NCBI RefSeq assembly: GCF_028583425.1
Contig: NC_072805.1
Coordinates: 21,338,001-21,402,000 of the forward strand
Length of the DNA stretch: 64,000 nucleotides
Origin: Eublepharis macularius
Taxonomy: Eukaryota > Chordata > Lepidosauria > Squamata > Eublepharidae
Direction of reading: 5' to 3'
Position 1 is the first letter of the stretch, and each line of letters starts with the position of its first letter. This document shows positions 46,894 to 59,640 of the stretch, in pieces. The position numbers and the translations under genes were made by a program. Under the pieces are notes generated by a model. That model saw only the letters and a list, made by a program, of their open reading frames with translations, ran no database searches and had not been told where the DNA came from.

Positions 46894-47524
46894 TCTGCTG
46901 GTATCGTCATCTTGTTCATCGTTATTTTTGTTGTGTTCTCAGAATTCTCACCACAAGGTAAGAAGTTCCTCTCCACCAGATACTGCCACACGTGAAATCT
47001 GTTTGTTGAGCATGAATGCTGCAAATCGTGTCGCTTAACTTGTATTCTGCCATGTTGCTACCATGGCATATGAGTGCACAGTAATTGCCCGTCTCAGAGA
47101 TGGTGCTGATAAATGCTTGTCTGTAGCGCTGTGTTGCTCTCTAAATGCTGGCAGGGAATTTCCTCTGGGATTCTCCAAGTTGCTTGCTCCAGTGGAGCTG
47201 ATCCATTCGAACTGTTTCCTGAATTTCCCCCGGAGCAGCTGATATTCCGCTAGCGGTGATCTCTTTGGCACTGATGCATTGCGTAACCATATCTTAACTA
47301 GCTTTGTACACGAACATTCAATTTGGGGCTGACAGCATCAGCGTTGAAGCTTCTCCAAGGCCAAATTTTCCCCGAAGCTCTGCCCCTAGGAACTTAAGAA
47401 TGAATAATTTATTTTTCTCCTGTAGAGTTCACATTGTTCTCCAAAGTTGTCAATCAGCTTTCCATTTGATACGCTTAAACATTACAGCGCGACATTCTCA
47501 CACCGAGGTTTTTTGTGTTTTTTT

Positions 47525-47710
47525 AAATTGCTTTCCTCCCAAGTAGATCAGGATGGTGTACAATGGTCCCCTTCCCCCATTTTATCTTCCCAACAACCCT
47601 GTGGATTACACTCAGCGAAGAGGAAATGGCTGAATTAAGGCTACTTAGGGGCCAGCTTCATGTCTGAGCGGGGATTTGAACCTGGGTTTCCCTGCTTGAA
47701 GTCTGATCTC
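47525..47710 (-). repeat. Sauria-like SINE, partial
   Basis: 'attttatcttcccaacaacc', 'tgagcggggatttgaacctg' (B box reversed) and 'ttgaagtctgatctc' show a reversed, diverged copy that lacks its terminal head. Confidence 0.65.
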
Positions 47711-48257
47711 ATGACTCCCAGCATGGCAGCCATGGGTACCCATCTGCTGCTTCTGCAAAGCAAAGAGCCGCTCCTGGCTTTTCTCCACCTTACTTGAGCA
47801 GGAAGTGCTTCAGAAGCGCCCCAGAAGGCATCACCTTTGGGTCTGCGAGGAGCTCTGATTTGGAAATAGCAGTCTTTATCATAGGAGAATACTTGGGTTG
47901 GGACCACCTAACATTTTGTAATTGCCCCCTGGCAGCTGTTTTTGTAGTGATGGTGCCCACTACCCTTTCTCAAAATTCCAGCAGTGCTCATCAGCTCTGC
48001 AAAGTGGAAGAACCACTCTAACCACTGTACTACGCTGTTATGCCTTTCCCCTTTATTCCTTTTGCTCCTCTTTCCCTCTACAAAGCTGTGGTTATTAACT
48101 ATGTGACTCAACTGGTAGGCCTCTTACAGCCCCCACTCCAGCGTGTCACTTCCTGTATTCCCTTTAGTTTCTTTCAAATAAGAGTGAGCTCCGGTCTTGG
48201 GTAAAAACAGAGCACTGTAGTTGGAAATAACATTGCTTTGAGGGCAGAATCTATTCT

Positions 48258-48485
48258 GTTTATTTATTTGCTTCATTTATACCCTGCCTTTCTCCTCAGT
48301 AGGGGCCCAAAGCAGCTTACATCAGTCTCTTCTCCATTTTCTCCGCACAGCAGTTCTGCGAGGTAGGTTAGGCTGAGAGTGTATGACTAGCTGAAGGTCA
48401 CCTAGCAGGCTTGCATGGCAGAGTGGGGACTGGGGTCTCCCAGGTCCTAGCCCCACACTCTAACCACTACACCACACTGTCTATG
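48258..48485 (-). repeat. Sauria-like SINE
   Basis: A reversed copy: 'gtttatttatttgcttcatt', 'ataccctgcctttctcctc', 'gcgaggtaggttaggctgag', 'cacactctaaccactacacc'. The B box is partly lost. Confidence 0.8.
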
Positions 48486-48647
48486 TCGCCCCTGATGTTG
48501 AGATATTTCAGATGTCACAAACAATGGTTTGGTGCGTTGTGGATCAACCCTGTCTTCCTGCCTCCACTGCTGGTTGAGAAACGGGGACACTTCCTGGAAA
48601 ATCACTGAGCTTACAAGATGTTCCTAATTGGTTCATTAGAACTCTTA

Positions 48648-48735
48648 CAGTGAAATCCTAAGCAGAGTTACTCCAGTCTAAGCCCACTGAAATCAATGGG
48701 CTTAAAATGGAGTAACTCTGTTTAGGATTTCACTG
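48648..48735. repeat. Short palindromic MITE (~88 bp)
   Basis: cagtgaaatcctaagcagag and its inverse near-copy ctctgtttaggatttcactg enclose 'ctaagcccactgaaatcaat' and 'gggctta'. The whole unit is a near-perfect inverted repeat around its centre. The best copy in the window. Confidence 0.8.
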
Positions 48736-49614
48736 TTAGGGAAGGTGTTTTCTTTAACTTTTGAACTGTGGTTTAATTCAATGATGGTTTGGTCGACACG
48801 GGGCATGTGCGTTTCTTGCTCAAAAGTGTGTTAATGAATCCAGTGTATTTGCCAAATATTATTCTCAGCAAAATCATCTGTGTAAGTTTAATGTGTAACC
48901 TGATTCATGTACTCTAGTCCAAGAACTAAACTGATGCCAGAAACGTGGCAACTTGTGCATATTCTGTCTTTGCAATAATAACCCTTTGAATAAATCTGAG
49001 CAAACTTTATCGATGCTATCTGACGGCTTTGTCAGTTTTTCATAAAGAGGGAACCATCAGGCTCTTAGACTCTTAAGAAAACTGGCCTGATTCTTTTATT
49101 ACACTTGCGCACCTCGGGAATCATATTAAACTTGTCTCCTGAATGATTGGAAAGCACTTGGAACTTAATGGTATCTTTTGATCTTGTGGTTCTTGAGTTA
49201 TAATTTACCGGTGCTTTTTATGTGCAAGATAATAGCCCTCAAAATAATTTCACAAATGAACAGCGCAATAAGAAGCTTCCTTCGGGTTGCTGATGTTCTC
49301 ACCACCAGGTTTCCAAACACCTTGGCTCCGCTTTGCTCTCTGTGAAAGCAAGTTCCTCCATTCCTCTAGTGATTAAATGATTTGCATATTATGGGTTTGA
49401 AAACTTGTTCCCTTCCTAGGATTATTACGCAGTCACTTGATTATATCTGATGCATGATAATCAAGAGGCGCTGAGCAGAATATGGATGTGTTTCTCCAAT
49501 ACTGCAACGCTCTCTTGCTGTGGGATCGGGCTGGCAATTATTCACCCGTCCCCTCAAAGAAAAGCCAAACCCCCAACCTTATGCTTTGATAGAGACTGGC
49601 ATTTATGAAGACAC

Positions 49615-50925
49615 TTTCTGTTCACATCCTTTCCAATCAGGTTTTAGGCCCAGTTATAGGACTGAAACAGCACCCTACTTGGATGATCTGCACCAGGAGA
49701 TGAATAGAGTGTGATTCTGTCTCCTGGACCTCAGCTAGTTTTGATACCACTGACCACAGAATCCTCTCAGACTACCTTTCTGAGCTGGAATGTGTAGGCA
49801 GCATTTTGTGGCAGTTCTAGTACCACTTGAAGAGTCGGTTTCAGAAGCCCCTTCTGGGAGTGTGTGGCACAGCCCATTGGTCTTAGGCCTGTGGGGTCCC
49901 ACGGGGTTCTTTCCCAGGGTGGCTGTAGAAACTCTGAACTGGTGCCCGGAGGCAGTTTTGTCGTGGATGCGGGATAATAAACTTAAGCTTAATCTCAATG
50001 AGATGGAAGTGCTACTGGTGAATGGGAGATCTGATCCAGGATTTAAGTGTCTCGCGTTCTGGATGTGGCTCCCTTGAAGGGACAAATCCATAATCTGGGA
50101 GTCATAAGCAGGTAGCAGCTGTGGCCAGGAGTGCCTTTTACCAGTTTTGACTGGTTAGCCAGCCTTTCCTGGGCAGAAAAGAATTTGGCCACTGTGGTAC
50201 AGGCCCCGGTTACATCTAGATAAGATTACTCCAGTGTGGCTGCCCCTGAAGAGTGTTTAGACACTTCCGTTGGTGCAGAATGTTGCAGCCAGGGTGTTGA
50301 CTGGAGTAGATCACGGGGACCACATCACTCCAGGCTTGGCCAGTCTACACTGGCTCCTGATCTGTTTCCAGGCTCAGTTCAAGATGATGGTCTTGATCTT
50401 TAGATCCCTATATGACTTGGGAGCAGCATACCAGAAGGACTGCCTACTGCCTTATGAACCTACCTGACTGCTGCAGTCATCCTTTGAGACCCTGCTTCAG
50501 GTGCCCCTGCCTTCTGAGATTAGGCAGGTGATAACCAAGGAGATGGCCTTGGTTTTGGCCCCAAAACTCCGGCACTCTCTCCCCAGGGACACTGGCCTAG
50601 CTTGTTTCCATCTTCCACCTGCAGGTAAAGTTTCATTTGGTGTTCCCTCAGTTGTCCCTCTTCCCTGTCCAGTGTTTTAATGGTTGTTTTTATTTTTTGT
50701 ATGTGTACTTTAGCTCTGGTTTTAATGATGTGATTTTGGTAGTTTTTTAAGATCCTGTTGTTGAGAAATGGGGTGCAATATGGACTCTGTATCATGTTTT
50801 AAACAATGTATTGATTGCTACCAAGTTTTTATGTTGTATGTATTTTATTATGTTGCCTATCCGCTCTGAGCCCTCTTGTGAGAGGGCGAACTACAAATCA
50901 AATCAATAAAAATAAATACTATTTT
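49615..50925 (+). mobile_element. CR1/L3-like LINE, decayed RT and 3' end
   Basis: Remnants of a reverse transcriptase appear in changing frames: FQSGFRPSYRTET (near 49637), then text of the SAAFDTIDH type ('agttttgataccactgacc'), 'LTTT...VPQG'-like remains, WMRDNKLKLNLNEMEVLLVN (near 49965) and LLPYEPT (near 50450). The 3' end reads 'tatccgctctgagccctctt', 'gagggcgaactacaaatc', then AATAAA-rich tail. Inactive. Confidence 0.7.
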
Positions 50926-51009
50926 GTTATGTATGTTTTTAATTTGTTAGCCCCATTGGTGGGCCTTATAAGGGAAGAAAGGTGAAATATAAATTTTGTA
51001 AATGATGAT

Positions 51010-51303
51010 TAAGAGCCCCGTGGCACAGAGTGGTAAGCTGCAGTACTGCAGCCCAAGCTCTGCTCACAACCTGAGTTCGATCCTGGCGGAAGCCGGGTTC
51101 AAGTAGCTGGTTCAAGTGTGACTCAGCCTTTCATCCTTCCGAGGTCGGTAAAATGAGTACCCAGATTCCTGGGGGTAAAGTGTAGGTGACTGGGGAAGGC
51201 AATGGCAAACCACCCCGTAAAAAGTCTGCCAAGAAAACATCATGATGCGATGTCCTCCCATGGGTCAGTAATGACTTGCACAGGGAACTACCTTTACCTT
51301 TAA
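51010..51303 (+). repeat. tRNA-derived SINE, GAGCCCCGTGGC family
   Basis: The head 'gagccccgtggcacagagtgg' (A box) and 'cctgagttcgatcctggc' (B box) is followed by 'cttccgaggtcggtaaaatg', 'caatggcaaaccaccccg', 'cccatgggtcagtaatgac' and 'actacctttaccttt'. A near-complete copy; a 3' fragment of the same family lies at 14845-14945. Confidence 0.8.
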
Positions 51304-53483
51304 ATAATTATTATAATTGAAGTAAATAAGGCAACAATATAGCACCAGAAATCTGCCTTTGTCACTTACAGTTGATTGGAAGTTGTAAATCTGCAGGTGA
51401 GTTTACAGCAGCGAGCCTATAATGTTTTTTGCTGTCAATACAATGCTGACCAGATGTAGGTGATAAAATGGTAAAACATACTGGGGTAGATCCTGCCGTT
51501 CCACTGAGCATAGTTTATTTATGTATTAAAATTTTTATACCCCACCTTTCCTTTTGGATCCAGGTTTGACGCCTTCCTCCAATCTAAGAGGTCTTTCTCC
51601 AACTTCCGTAGGTCTTCCATCGGAGGAAGAGCCATTGAAGTTGTAGGAAGGCTCCTTGGAAGGTGGTTGGATCCACCCTGTTGGCTTCCTGAGGAATCCT
51701 TCAGTTTCCATTGATTGACTCTACAGTAACGGTTTACATGCGTGGCACATCTTGTCCTGCTGTGGAGCATGAGTGGTGGTTTAGGTGCAAACAGTACGAT
51801 AAAAAAAATTTGATTTACATACATGGGAAGGGTAAACTTCTAACCTGATGTAAGCTATAGGGGTCATAATAAGGCTTGCTTCAGCTTATCAAACAAAATT
51901 GGGAACAAAAGAATGCCCTTAGCTTTGAGGTGGCACTTCAGAGTATTTCACATGCATTGTCTAGCGTTTTTTACAGCCGCCCGCCCCTAGTAATGTAGTT
52001 CAGTGTTATTACCCACATATTGCAAATGGGAGGTTGATGGAGAGAAAATACTGTCTTGAGCGACTCTCTGGAGACACAGCATGTATATTCTCTAAGAAAA
52101 GAATAAATACTTGCCTAAGGCTACGCAGTGAGTTACCGGCTGAAATGAGATGGGGGGAGGTGCTTCCCAGCTCTTGTTCTCTCCTGCTGTGCTGCACCCA
52201 GCTGTGTTCACAGAACCAAAGGCAAGAAGTTAGGAACAAACTGGAAATTTGACAGCTTAAACTGACACGCAGCAATCTATTCTTAATGTGCTTGCTACTT
52301 CCTGTTTTCTTAAAGCCCAAATGAGATGAATGGCCAGAGAGTACAGACCTGCCACTTGTTCGCAGACAGTTTTTCTGACACACTAGAGACGAACTTGACA
52401 GCTGTCCTGTTTTCTGGTTGGAATTGCTAGCTTTAGGACAAGCTATATCATTGAGCTTAAGGACCTATAATTAGAGCACACTAGAATAAGCTAGAGACAC
52501 AAACCACACTGTAACATACTTTGAATGCACTCAGTACATTTCCCGAGAACACTGTGCGTATTGGGAAGCTGTTTTATTCTTTCAGTCCATCCCTTAGGAA
52601 TTGTAGCAGTTGAATTTTGCCTCCAGAGAGCTTTAATCCATATACCCTTGGAATTGAGAATATTTTAAGAAAGAAGCACCAGACTATTATGAAACGTATC
52701 TTCACATTCATAGCACACTTTATCCAAAGAAGTCCAGGCAGGGAACTACAAACGACACTGGTTAGATGATCAGAGGTCTTTTGGGAAGGTCTAGAAGGAC
52801 TTGTCTACAAGCATGGTGTGTGCTCAGGGGCTTCTTCACGTGCAGCATTTTTAGGTGTGCACATCTAAAGCATAAACACACTATATGAGTCTTAGCGAAC
52901 TCTTGTACACTCATCAGAGAACCACGGTTGGTGGCAGCTTGGTATCAAAGGGGCACTTAGTGTCCAAACCTAGTTTGTTGATGTGCAGCATGTGACAGGC
53001 GATGACAAACTATATTCCTTGGGGGCTGGGAGGAGAAATCTGTGACACGTACTTGTAAGGTCAAGAAATGAAGGGTTAATGGAGCTGCCAGCAAGTGAGA
53101 GTTGTGAGCACAATGAAGCAAAAGAGATGTTCGGAGAAAGGCAGAGTATGCGTCCTTTGAACACTTAGGAAACAGAGCGATCTTCACTTGCGCATCACTA
53201 AAGTTGATTAAGTGTGCAGCTTTTAAAGGTTAATTGGACCCGTTCTATTGTGCCTGGCTTGACGATACCTGTCCTTGCCCTGCTTCTTAGAAAATGGTCT
53301 GGCTTGGTGGTTAAACATCAGTGCGTGAGTGTGTTTTCCCCCTAATTTAATGAGACAACTGGGTTTAGTCATTGGCTGGAAATACTTACGCTGTTCAACT
53401 TGTTGTTCTTGGCCCATGAACCAGTATTGCCACATGTTGACCCTGCTGAGCAAACACATTTTTTGCCCAACGTGGCTCAGTGA

Positions 53484-53639
<156 letters not shown>

Positions 53640-53861
53640 TGACTCTGGGTGATAAATAGCCTACAAGGAATGGCAGGGCACGCCAATATTGCATAATTCT
53701 TGTACAAACAATGGCTGGCCACATTGTGTCCAGTCAGCCCTTAGGATTGCCACATCCTGGAACATGTGGCTTTCTGAAAGTTACATACCACTTCAGCTAT
53801 TTTTTAAAAAGTGCAAGATTGCTGTACTACAACTTAAGAGGCTTTCTGTTATGACCTGATG

Positions 53862-54093
53862 TTGCCAATGTGGTATAATAGTTGGACTAGGATAGGAGAG
53901 ACCCCAGTTTGTATCCCCGCTCTGCCAGGGAAGCTTGCTGGGGGAACTTGGGCGCAGAGTCTCAGCCTAGTCAACCTTACAGGGTTGTTGTGGGGATAAA
54001 CTGGAGAAGAGAAGGCTGATGCAAGCCATTGTGTGTCCCCCTTTGGGGGAAAGGTGGGGTATAAATGAAGTCAATAAAGTAAATAAATAACAG
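53862..54093 (+). repeat. Sauria-like SINE
   Basis: Head 'gccaatgtggtataatagttgg', 'tgccagggaagcttgctggg', 'cttacagggttgttgtggg', and the LINE-derived tail 'gggaaaggtggggtataaat' with (AAAT)n. The most typical copy in the window for the Sauria SINE 3' end. Confidence 0.85.
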
Positions 54094-54175
54094 TGCAGTC
54101 CTAAGCAGAGTTACTTCAGTCTAAGTCAGTGGAAATCAATGGGCGTAGACTGGAGTAACTCTGTTTAGGATTGCA
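54091..54175. repeat. Short palindromic MITE (~85 bp)
   Basis: 'cagtgcagtcctaagcagag' and 'ctctgtttaggattgcatt' are inverted around 'gtggaaatcaatgggc'. Inserted in, or directly after, the A-rich tail of the SINE at 53862-54093. Confidence 0.75.
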
Positions 54176-54427
54176 TTATAAATCGCTTCCTGTTTAGAGT
54201 GATCAATCAACTATTTGGCCTTTGCTAAAGCAATATTGTATTTTAGGTGGGGCGCTGAGAATGATGGCGGTGGGAAAGGATGCGAACGTCTCCCTCCTAA
54301 TGAGAAGGCAATAAATAGGGTTGCTCTGTGAAATAGTACTGAACTGTTGTTGAAAGCACAGTGAATGGTCTTAATGGGATTTTTTCCGTTTTTGGGCTGG
54401 GCAGTGATTCTGTTCTAAACCATCTAG

Positions 54428-54686
54428 ACAAAATAATAACATAACATAATAATAATATTTGATTTATAGACTGCCCTTCAGGACAACTTAACGCCCACTC
54501 AGAGCGGTTTACAAAGTGTTATCCCCACAACAAAACACCCTGTGAGGTGGGTGGGGCTGAGAGAGCTCCTAGAAGCTGTAGCTGACGCAAGGTCACCCAG
54601 CTGGCTTCAAGTGGAGGAGGGGGGAATCAAACCCGGTTCTCCAGATTAGAGTCCTGCACTCTTAACCACTACACCAAATAAGCATG
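54428..54686 (-). repeat. tRNA-derived SINE, (AAC)n-tailed family
   Basis: A near-complete reversed copy: 'actgcccttcaggacaactt', 'cccactcagagcggtttac', 'aaggtcacccagctggcttc', 'aatcaaacccggttctccag', 'ccactacaccaaa'. Confidence 0.85.
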
Positions 54687-56149
54687 GTCAGTTGAAGTAA
54701 GTAGGTGTAGCACTAAGGGGGGCCCACTGGAAATGTTGCTCCGTGTCTCTAGCGTGGTTTGGCAGCTCTGACAGCAAAAGCAGGCACAGTAATTGAAACC
54801 ATGTAGATGTTTTAATCATGCTGCTCTGCATGATTAAAACATTATTCAGCGTTACATTAATCCTTGTCCTCATGCTTCCCTTCCTATTTCATTGCCCTGC
54901 AGTCTCATACCAGCATCGTTTAATTCACCAGCATTAAACGGTCTTTGTACTTATCGATGATATGTTTGGGTGAGGAAAGATGGTGAAAATAGAATTTTTA
55001 AATCATCTCTGGAAATGTGTGAATTGTCCATTGCCAATTCTGCTGCCCTGTGTGCTGGACTTTCTAGGAAAAGCAAGAACCAAGTACTTTCTGTTCATGT
55101 TTGTTGTGGGTCCAAGCTGAATTTGTGTCAAGCGACTCAGTATCTGAGCGGCTTGGTTTTCAAATATGTCGCAGTTGCTAGCATGACTGTGAACGCATCC
55201 CAGCATTTTAGTGTTCTGCCAGGCATGTACTCGGCTAAATGGATTTGTCTTCCTTCATTCCAGGTGACATGGAATGTATAGTAATTAATAGCATAGTTAG
55301 GAGCACCTTCCAGCTTCCATAATTTCTGTAGTTATGCTGCAAAACTGATCAAGTAGCTAGTCCAGTTGTTCAAATTATGGGAGAAATGTAAGGAGGGCCT
55401 TCATGAAATCCACCTTAATGAAATGACAGGAGCACGTATCTGACCGAAGCCGAATGTATCCAGGAGAGGGGCAGGCGGACAGGCAGCCTTCTGAACACAG
55501 TGCCTGAGAGGGGACATCCCAAGAGATAAGGGCCAGGCACCTGCAGTTATGGTGCTGAAGTTGCAGAAGTAATTCATACATTCCAGCGTTTATTGTATCT
55601 TGACCCATTTTTGGCTCACCAGAAAATATTCAGGACTTTATGGCCACCGTGGTTTCCATGGATCTGACCTAGGTTTTTATAGATCCCCTGCATGTAAAAG
55701 GGTATACGCTGCATGTAATGCGTTGCACTGAGCAGTTAGCCGATGGTCTGGTAAAGGGACTGGTAATTCAGCCGGTGCCAAGGTCAGCCCACTCTCTGCT
55801 GAAGGCACGGTTGAATGTGGCTCACGTCCTTTGCAAGGGGTGGTAGAGCAATTAAAATGGTTCTTGGATATGACGCGGAGCTTACTGATAAAACCAAAGC
55901 TCCAGAATGTTTAAAAATGATCTCTTTCCTCCTGAGATTATGCCCAGAGAGAGATTGGGAGGAGGTCCCCTGTCACGAGGAGGAAGAGAGGATTCAGCAG
56001 CGTGACCCCACCTTTACCTGAATGTGAGCTCTCCAGTTCTTTGTCTCTTCCCCACAAGGAGAGGAGAGGGAGGTAGCCTGAGACTGCTGCCCGTTACTCT
56101 CAGGGTGCAATTCTAAGAAGAAACTGCCCTCCTAGACGGGGCTATTGTC

Positions 56150-56589
56150 AGTTCCTGCCCGGTAGATCCCTCAGCCCCTCTCCAGTGAACACGCATTGGT
56201 TCCAGTAGAAAAGCTTTATTTTAGCATTTCACAGTTCAGGTCTGCGCTCCCATCACGGAGCTTGGTAGAAGTGACAAGGCAAGGCAAGCAATCTATGTTA
56301 TATGATTTTTCCCGTGCTCAAAAAACTGTTAAGGTTTTGGTGTGCAAGTCTACACGGGTCCTGTGAGAACCCTTTTTAGTTATGGCTAGATATTCAATAC
56401 ACAATAATACATTCCCAGCATCTGGGCAAAGTAGCAAAAGCAGGCGTCTGGACACTCCAAGGTCAGTGCTAGCTTAGAGGTGTATATTTCTATAAGGTAA
56501 CAGGAGAGGCCCATTCTGGGTCTCAAAAAGTAACACTTTGTAATAAGGAGAGAAAACATCAGGTTAGTAATGAGCATTGTGGTTACAAC
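56150..56589 (-). mobile_element. LTR-like repeat
   Basis: Related to 30774-31200. Phrases: 'tgtcagttcctgcccggtag', 'cctctccagtgaacacgcat', 'agaaaagctttattttagc', 'ggtagaagtgacaaggcaag'. The minus strand starts TGTTGTAACC and ends CTGACA, with AATAAA inside, as a solo LTR could. I could not see a convincing short target duplication, so the boundaries are provisional. Confidence 0.4.
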
Positions 56590-56861
56590 ATACAGACAAT
56601 CATGGCATGACTGTACACAGACACGACAACGATTATCTCAGGGCTTTTTAGTGGTGGTACTCAACAGTACTGAGTACTTTTGGAGAGTTCTCCCAAGTCC
56701 CGAGGGGAGAATTGGTGGAAATCCGTGCAACCTGATTATGCGAGGGTAGTGGCGGTGGAGAGTGCCGACAAGTCGTGGCTGACTTACAGTGATCCCTGCT
56801 GGGATGGTTTCCCTTGCCTGCCTCTGCATAGCTACCGTGGTCTTCCTTAGAGGTCTCCCAT

Positions 56862-56945
56862 CCAGTTGCCAAACGAGGCTGACCCTGCTTAGCTTCTGAG
56901 ATCTGGTGAGATCAGGCTTGCCTGGGCTAACACCTTTTTTTTAAA
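56862..56945 (-). repeat. 5S rRNA-derived SINE head fragment
   Basis: 'aggtctcccatccagttgcc', 'gaccctgcttagcttctgag' and 'atctggtgagatcaggc' are the reverse of the 5S internal promoter region. The tail is absent. Confidence 0.75.
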
Positions 56946-57364
56946 AAAAAGCAACGCGGATATTATTCTTGCAAATACAGGGCAGGAACTTCAAAGAGCT
57001 GCAGACAGTTCACATCTGTTTTTAAGAAATTTGGCACTCAACCTAGGATGACAACCCTGTGACATGTTAACAGGATCAATGTCATCAGGAATGAAGAGCT
57101 TCTGACTTTGCCAGGTGCTGTTGACTTAGTCAACCCCTTAAAGCCATGGCCGTGTGTGTGTGTTTTTTTTAAAAAAGTAAGTTCACATGACTATTTATCC
57201 TCCCCTGCATTAAGAGGTCTAAGGTAATTTAATATCTGATCTTGTGTCTCTGTGTGTGAAATTCTGTTTGGGGGTGGTAATAAGAGTTGCAGATTGTGTA
57301 GGCTTCTTGCCTGACACTGTGGCTGTGTGTTCTGGGGTTGATTGCAGTTGTCCCCAAAAGAGAG

Positions 57365-57603
57365 GCCTTATTTTATTTTTTACTTCATTTATACTCCAGT
57401 TTTCTCCCCAGTGGGGACCCAAAGCAGTTTACATTATTCTCTTTTCTTTTTTATCCTTACAACAATCCTGTTAGGTAGATGAAGCTGAGAGTGTGTAACT
57501 AGAAGGTCACCCATTGAGCTGCCGTAGCAGAGCAGGGATTTGAACCTGGGTCCCCCAGATCTTATTGTGTCGCTCTAGCCACTGCGCCACACTGGCTCTT
57601 TTA
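57365..57603 (-). repeat. Sauria-like SINE
   Basis: Full reversed copy: 'tttacttcatttatactcc', 'ctccccagtggggacccaaag', 'ttacaacaatcctgttaggt', B box reversed 'ggatttgaacctggg', head 'gccactgcgccacactggc'. Confidence 0.85.
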
Positions 57604-57631
57604 ATAAATCAATATAAAGTACTCAAGCAAA

Positions 57632-57720
57632 GGAGAGCAAGATTTGAGTCCAGTAGCACCTTAAAAACCAACAGGATTTACAGGATACAAGCTTTCAGAA
57701 GTCAAAGCTTCCTGCATGCA
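57632..57720 (-). mobile_element. PLE terminal-repeat fragment, family 2
   Basis: 'gagcaagatttgagtccag', 'tagcaccttaaaaaccaac', 'ggatacaagctttcagaag' match the arm in reverse. It stands alone next to the SINE at 57365. Confidence 0.6.
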
Positions 57721-58440
57721 GAAAATAAGAGTCAACTAGAAACTTGGTTTCATTTGTTAGTGCTGCTATGTCCATAATGTTGGTTTTTAATAGTATCTGT
57801 ATTAGTAAATCCACAAAGCAGTTCCGTCTGGAAGTTGCCACACCTTAAAACTCCTCAGCTGCCGCCATGCTGGCAGAGGGACTCCCTGGGAGTGGGTAGA
57901 CAGGCGGAAATGGCGTTGCGCGTGCTCCGACATCTTTTCCAGACAAAAACCATAGGTCAGTGGGATTCCTAGAGCCATCGCCAGAGCTGGTTTTCAACCA
58001 GAAATTATGTCAGGGAATGCATGGCACTAGCCCCTCCCCTTTTTCCTCCCATTGCCAAATTTACCAGCAGTGGGGAACAAGTTGCAATGTCAGCAGTGGG
58101 CAAGTGGCAATCCTGGGCACAATGCCACGTGTATTTGTAATGCCAACACAAGCACCGCCATAACTCGGTGAGGAATGAACAGGCAGACAAGAGAGCAAGT
58201 CCTGCTGGAGGGACAACACCCCTGTGAAGGGCGCGGACTGAAGGCACGCGTCATAGCAGCTGTGCAGACCTAGATCTGATTAGTGGATGAGAGAATTCCA
58301 GGAAACCTTCTCAACTCCGCCTTGATTTCCATGGAGATAGATCAAGATGGGTAGCCGTGTTCGTCTGTCTGTAGCAGTGGAAAAGAGCAAGAGTCCAGTA
58401 GCACGTATATGGCTAACAAAATTTGTGGCAGGGTAGGCGC

Positions 58441-58468
58441 TTTCGTTAGCCACAGCTCACTTCTTCAG
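58441..58468 (-). ncRNA. Hammerhead-like core, PLE family 2 left arm
   Basis: The minus strand reads CTGAAGA, one extra A, a helix II with a mismatch (GTGAGC against GCTAAC), then GAAA. The core boxes are intact but helix II is weakened. The inverted partner at 59815-59845 has lost the CTGA box. Confidence 0.3.
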
Positions 58469-59379
58469 ATACAGCTGGAATGTGAGTCCATCTGTCCTTG
58501 TATCTTGGAGAGTGGAGTGATTGCAGAAGTCGAATGACAATAGCCAGTGAATGATAATGGCAGGCGTGATTGAATAGGGTGGGGTATGCAGAGGGGTAGT
58601 GGGTGAGGAGAAATCAGCATTGGTAATGAGACAGGAAGCCGAGATCTCGATTTCCATGGTGTCTCGATTTCCATGGTGCAAGAAAGGTGGAAAACAAAGA
58701 CACATCTCCATTTGTTCCACTGTGCTGGAACGACATGATTTAGAGCCCGGAGTCTTGTTGTAGGCTGCACGTTTCTTTGAGCAATTACTTTTGAAGAACC
58801 CTGACAAACTCTTTACAAGTAAGGCAAGGTAGAAGCTAGGCTTGATTTCTAGATTTTTTTAAATGCTAACTTTAGCCATACAGATATTTGAACAGACTTG
58901 TAATTAGCAGGTCATCTTTGGCAAGCAAAGAAGGATCTCCTGGCATGACACGGAGGCAGTTTATTGATGCTGCTTCTCTTGCTTTTTTTCCTTTATTTTT
59001 TTTAGACTATAAATAATGAACCCTAACGGACATGTAAATGCAAACCAGATGTCTAGTATTTTTCTGTGCGAGAGCCAGTAGCTTTTATGAATTTGAATAT
59101 TGTCAGGAGATACTTGTGCCTTTTGGAATGTTTTTTCCACATGTGGTCCTCAGTTTAGGTGGGTAGTTGTCTTAGCCTGCAGTAGAACAGCAGGATTTGA
59201 GTCCAGTGGCACCTAAGAGGCCAACAAGAGTTTCAGAGCGAAAGCTTTCAAGAGACAAGAGTTCCCTTCTTCCAACATGCGTGTCCTTGTTTGGGATTCT
59301 GTTGCAGTACAAGTTCAGGCATCACCATGTTTTGATTTGAATGGCCTGAGTATTTCTACTGACATAGATCAAGATGTCA

Positions 59380-59640
59380 GCACTCTCCCACCCTCTACAT
59401 TGGACAAACTGGCCAGTCCTTTTGACAAAGAATTAATGGACATAAGTCTGACATCAGAAAAAACAAAACCCAAAAACCAGTGGGGGAACATTTTAACCTT
59501 CCAGGGCATTCAGTTGCTGACTTAAAGGTAGCAGTTATCCTGCAGAGAAATTTCAATGGGAGATTAGAAAGAGAGACTGCTGAATTGCCATTGATAACGA
59601 AGCTCAAGACAGTGCATCCGCCTGGATTGAATTGAGACGT
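59380..59640 (+). pseudogene. PLE protein C-terminus (GIY-YIG endonuclease tail), broken
   Basis: One frame reads STLPPSTLDKLASPFDKELM and then DISLTSEKTKPKNQ. After a one-base frame change near 59482 the text HFNLPGHSVADLKVAV and RLERETAELPLITKL follows, up to a stop near 59634. The HFN-PGHS and 'ERETAE' pattern is the conserved tail of GIY-YIG-type endonuclease domains in Penelope-like elements. This supports assigning the flanking repeats to that class. The remnant is short, frameshifted and without its reverse transcriptase. Confidence 0.6.
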
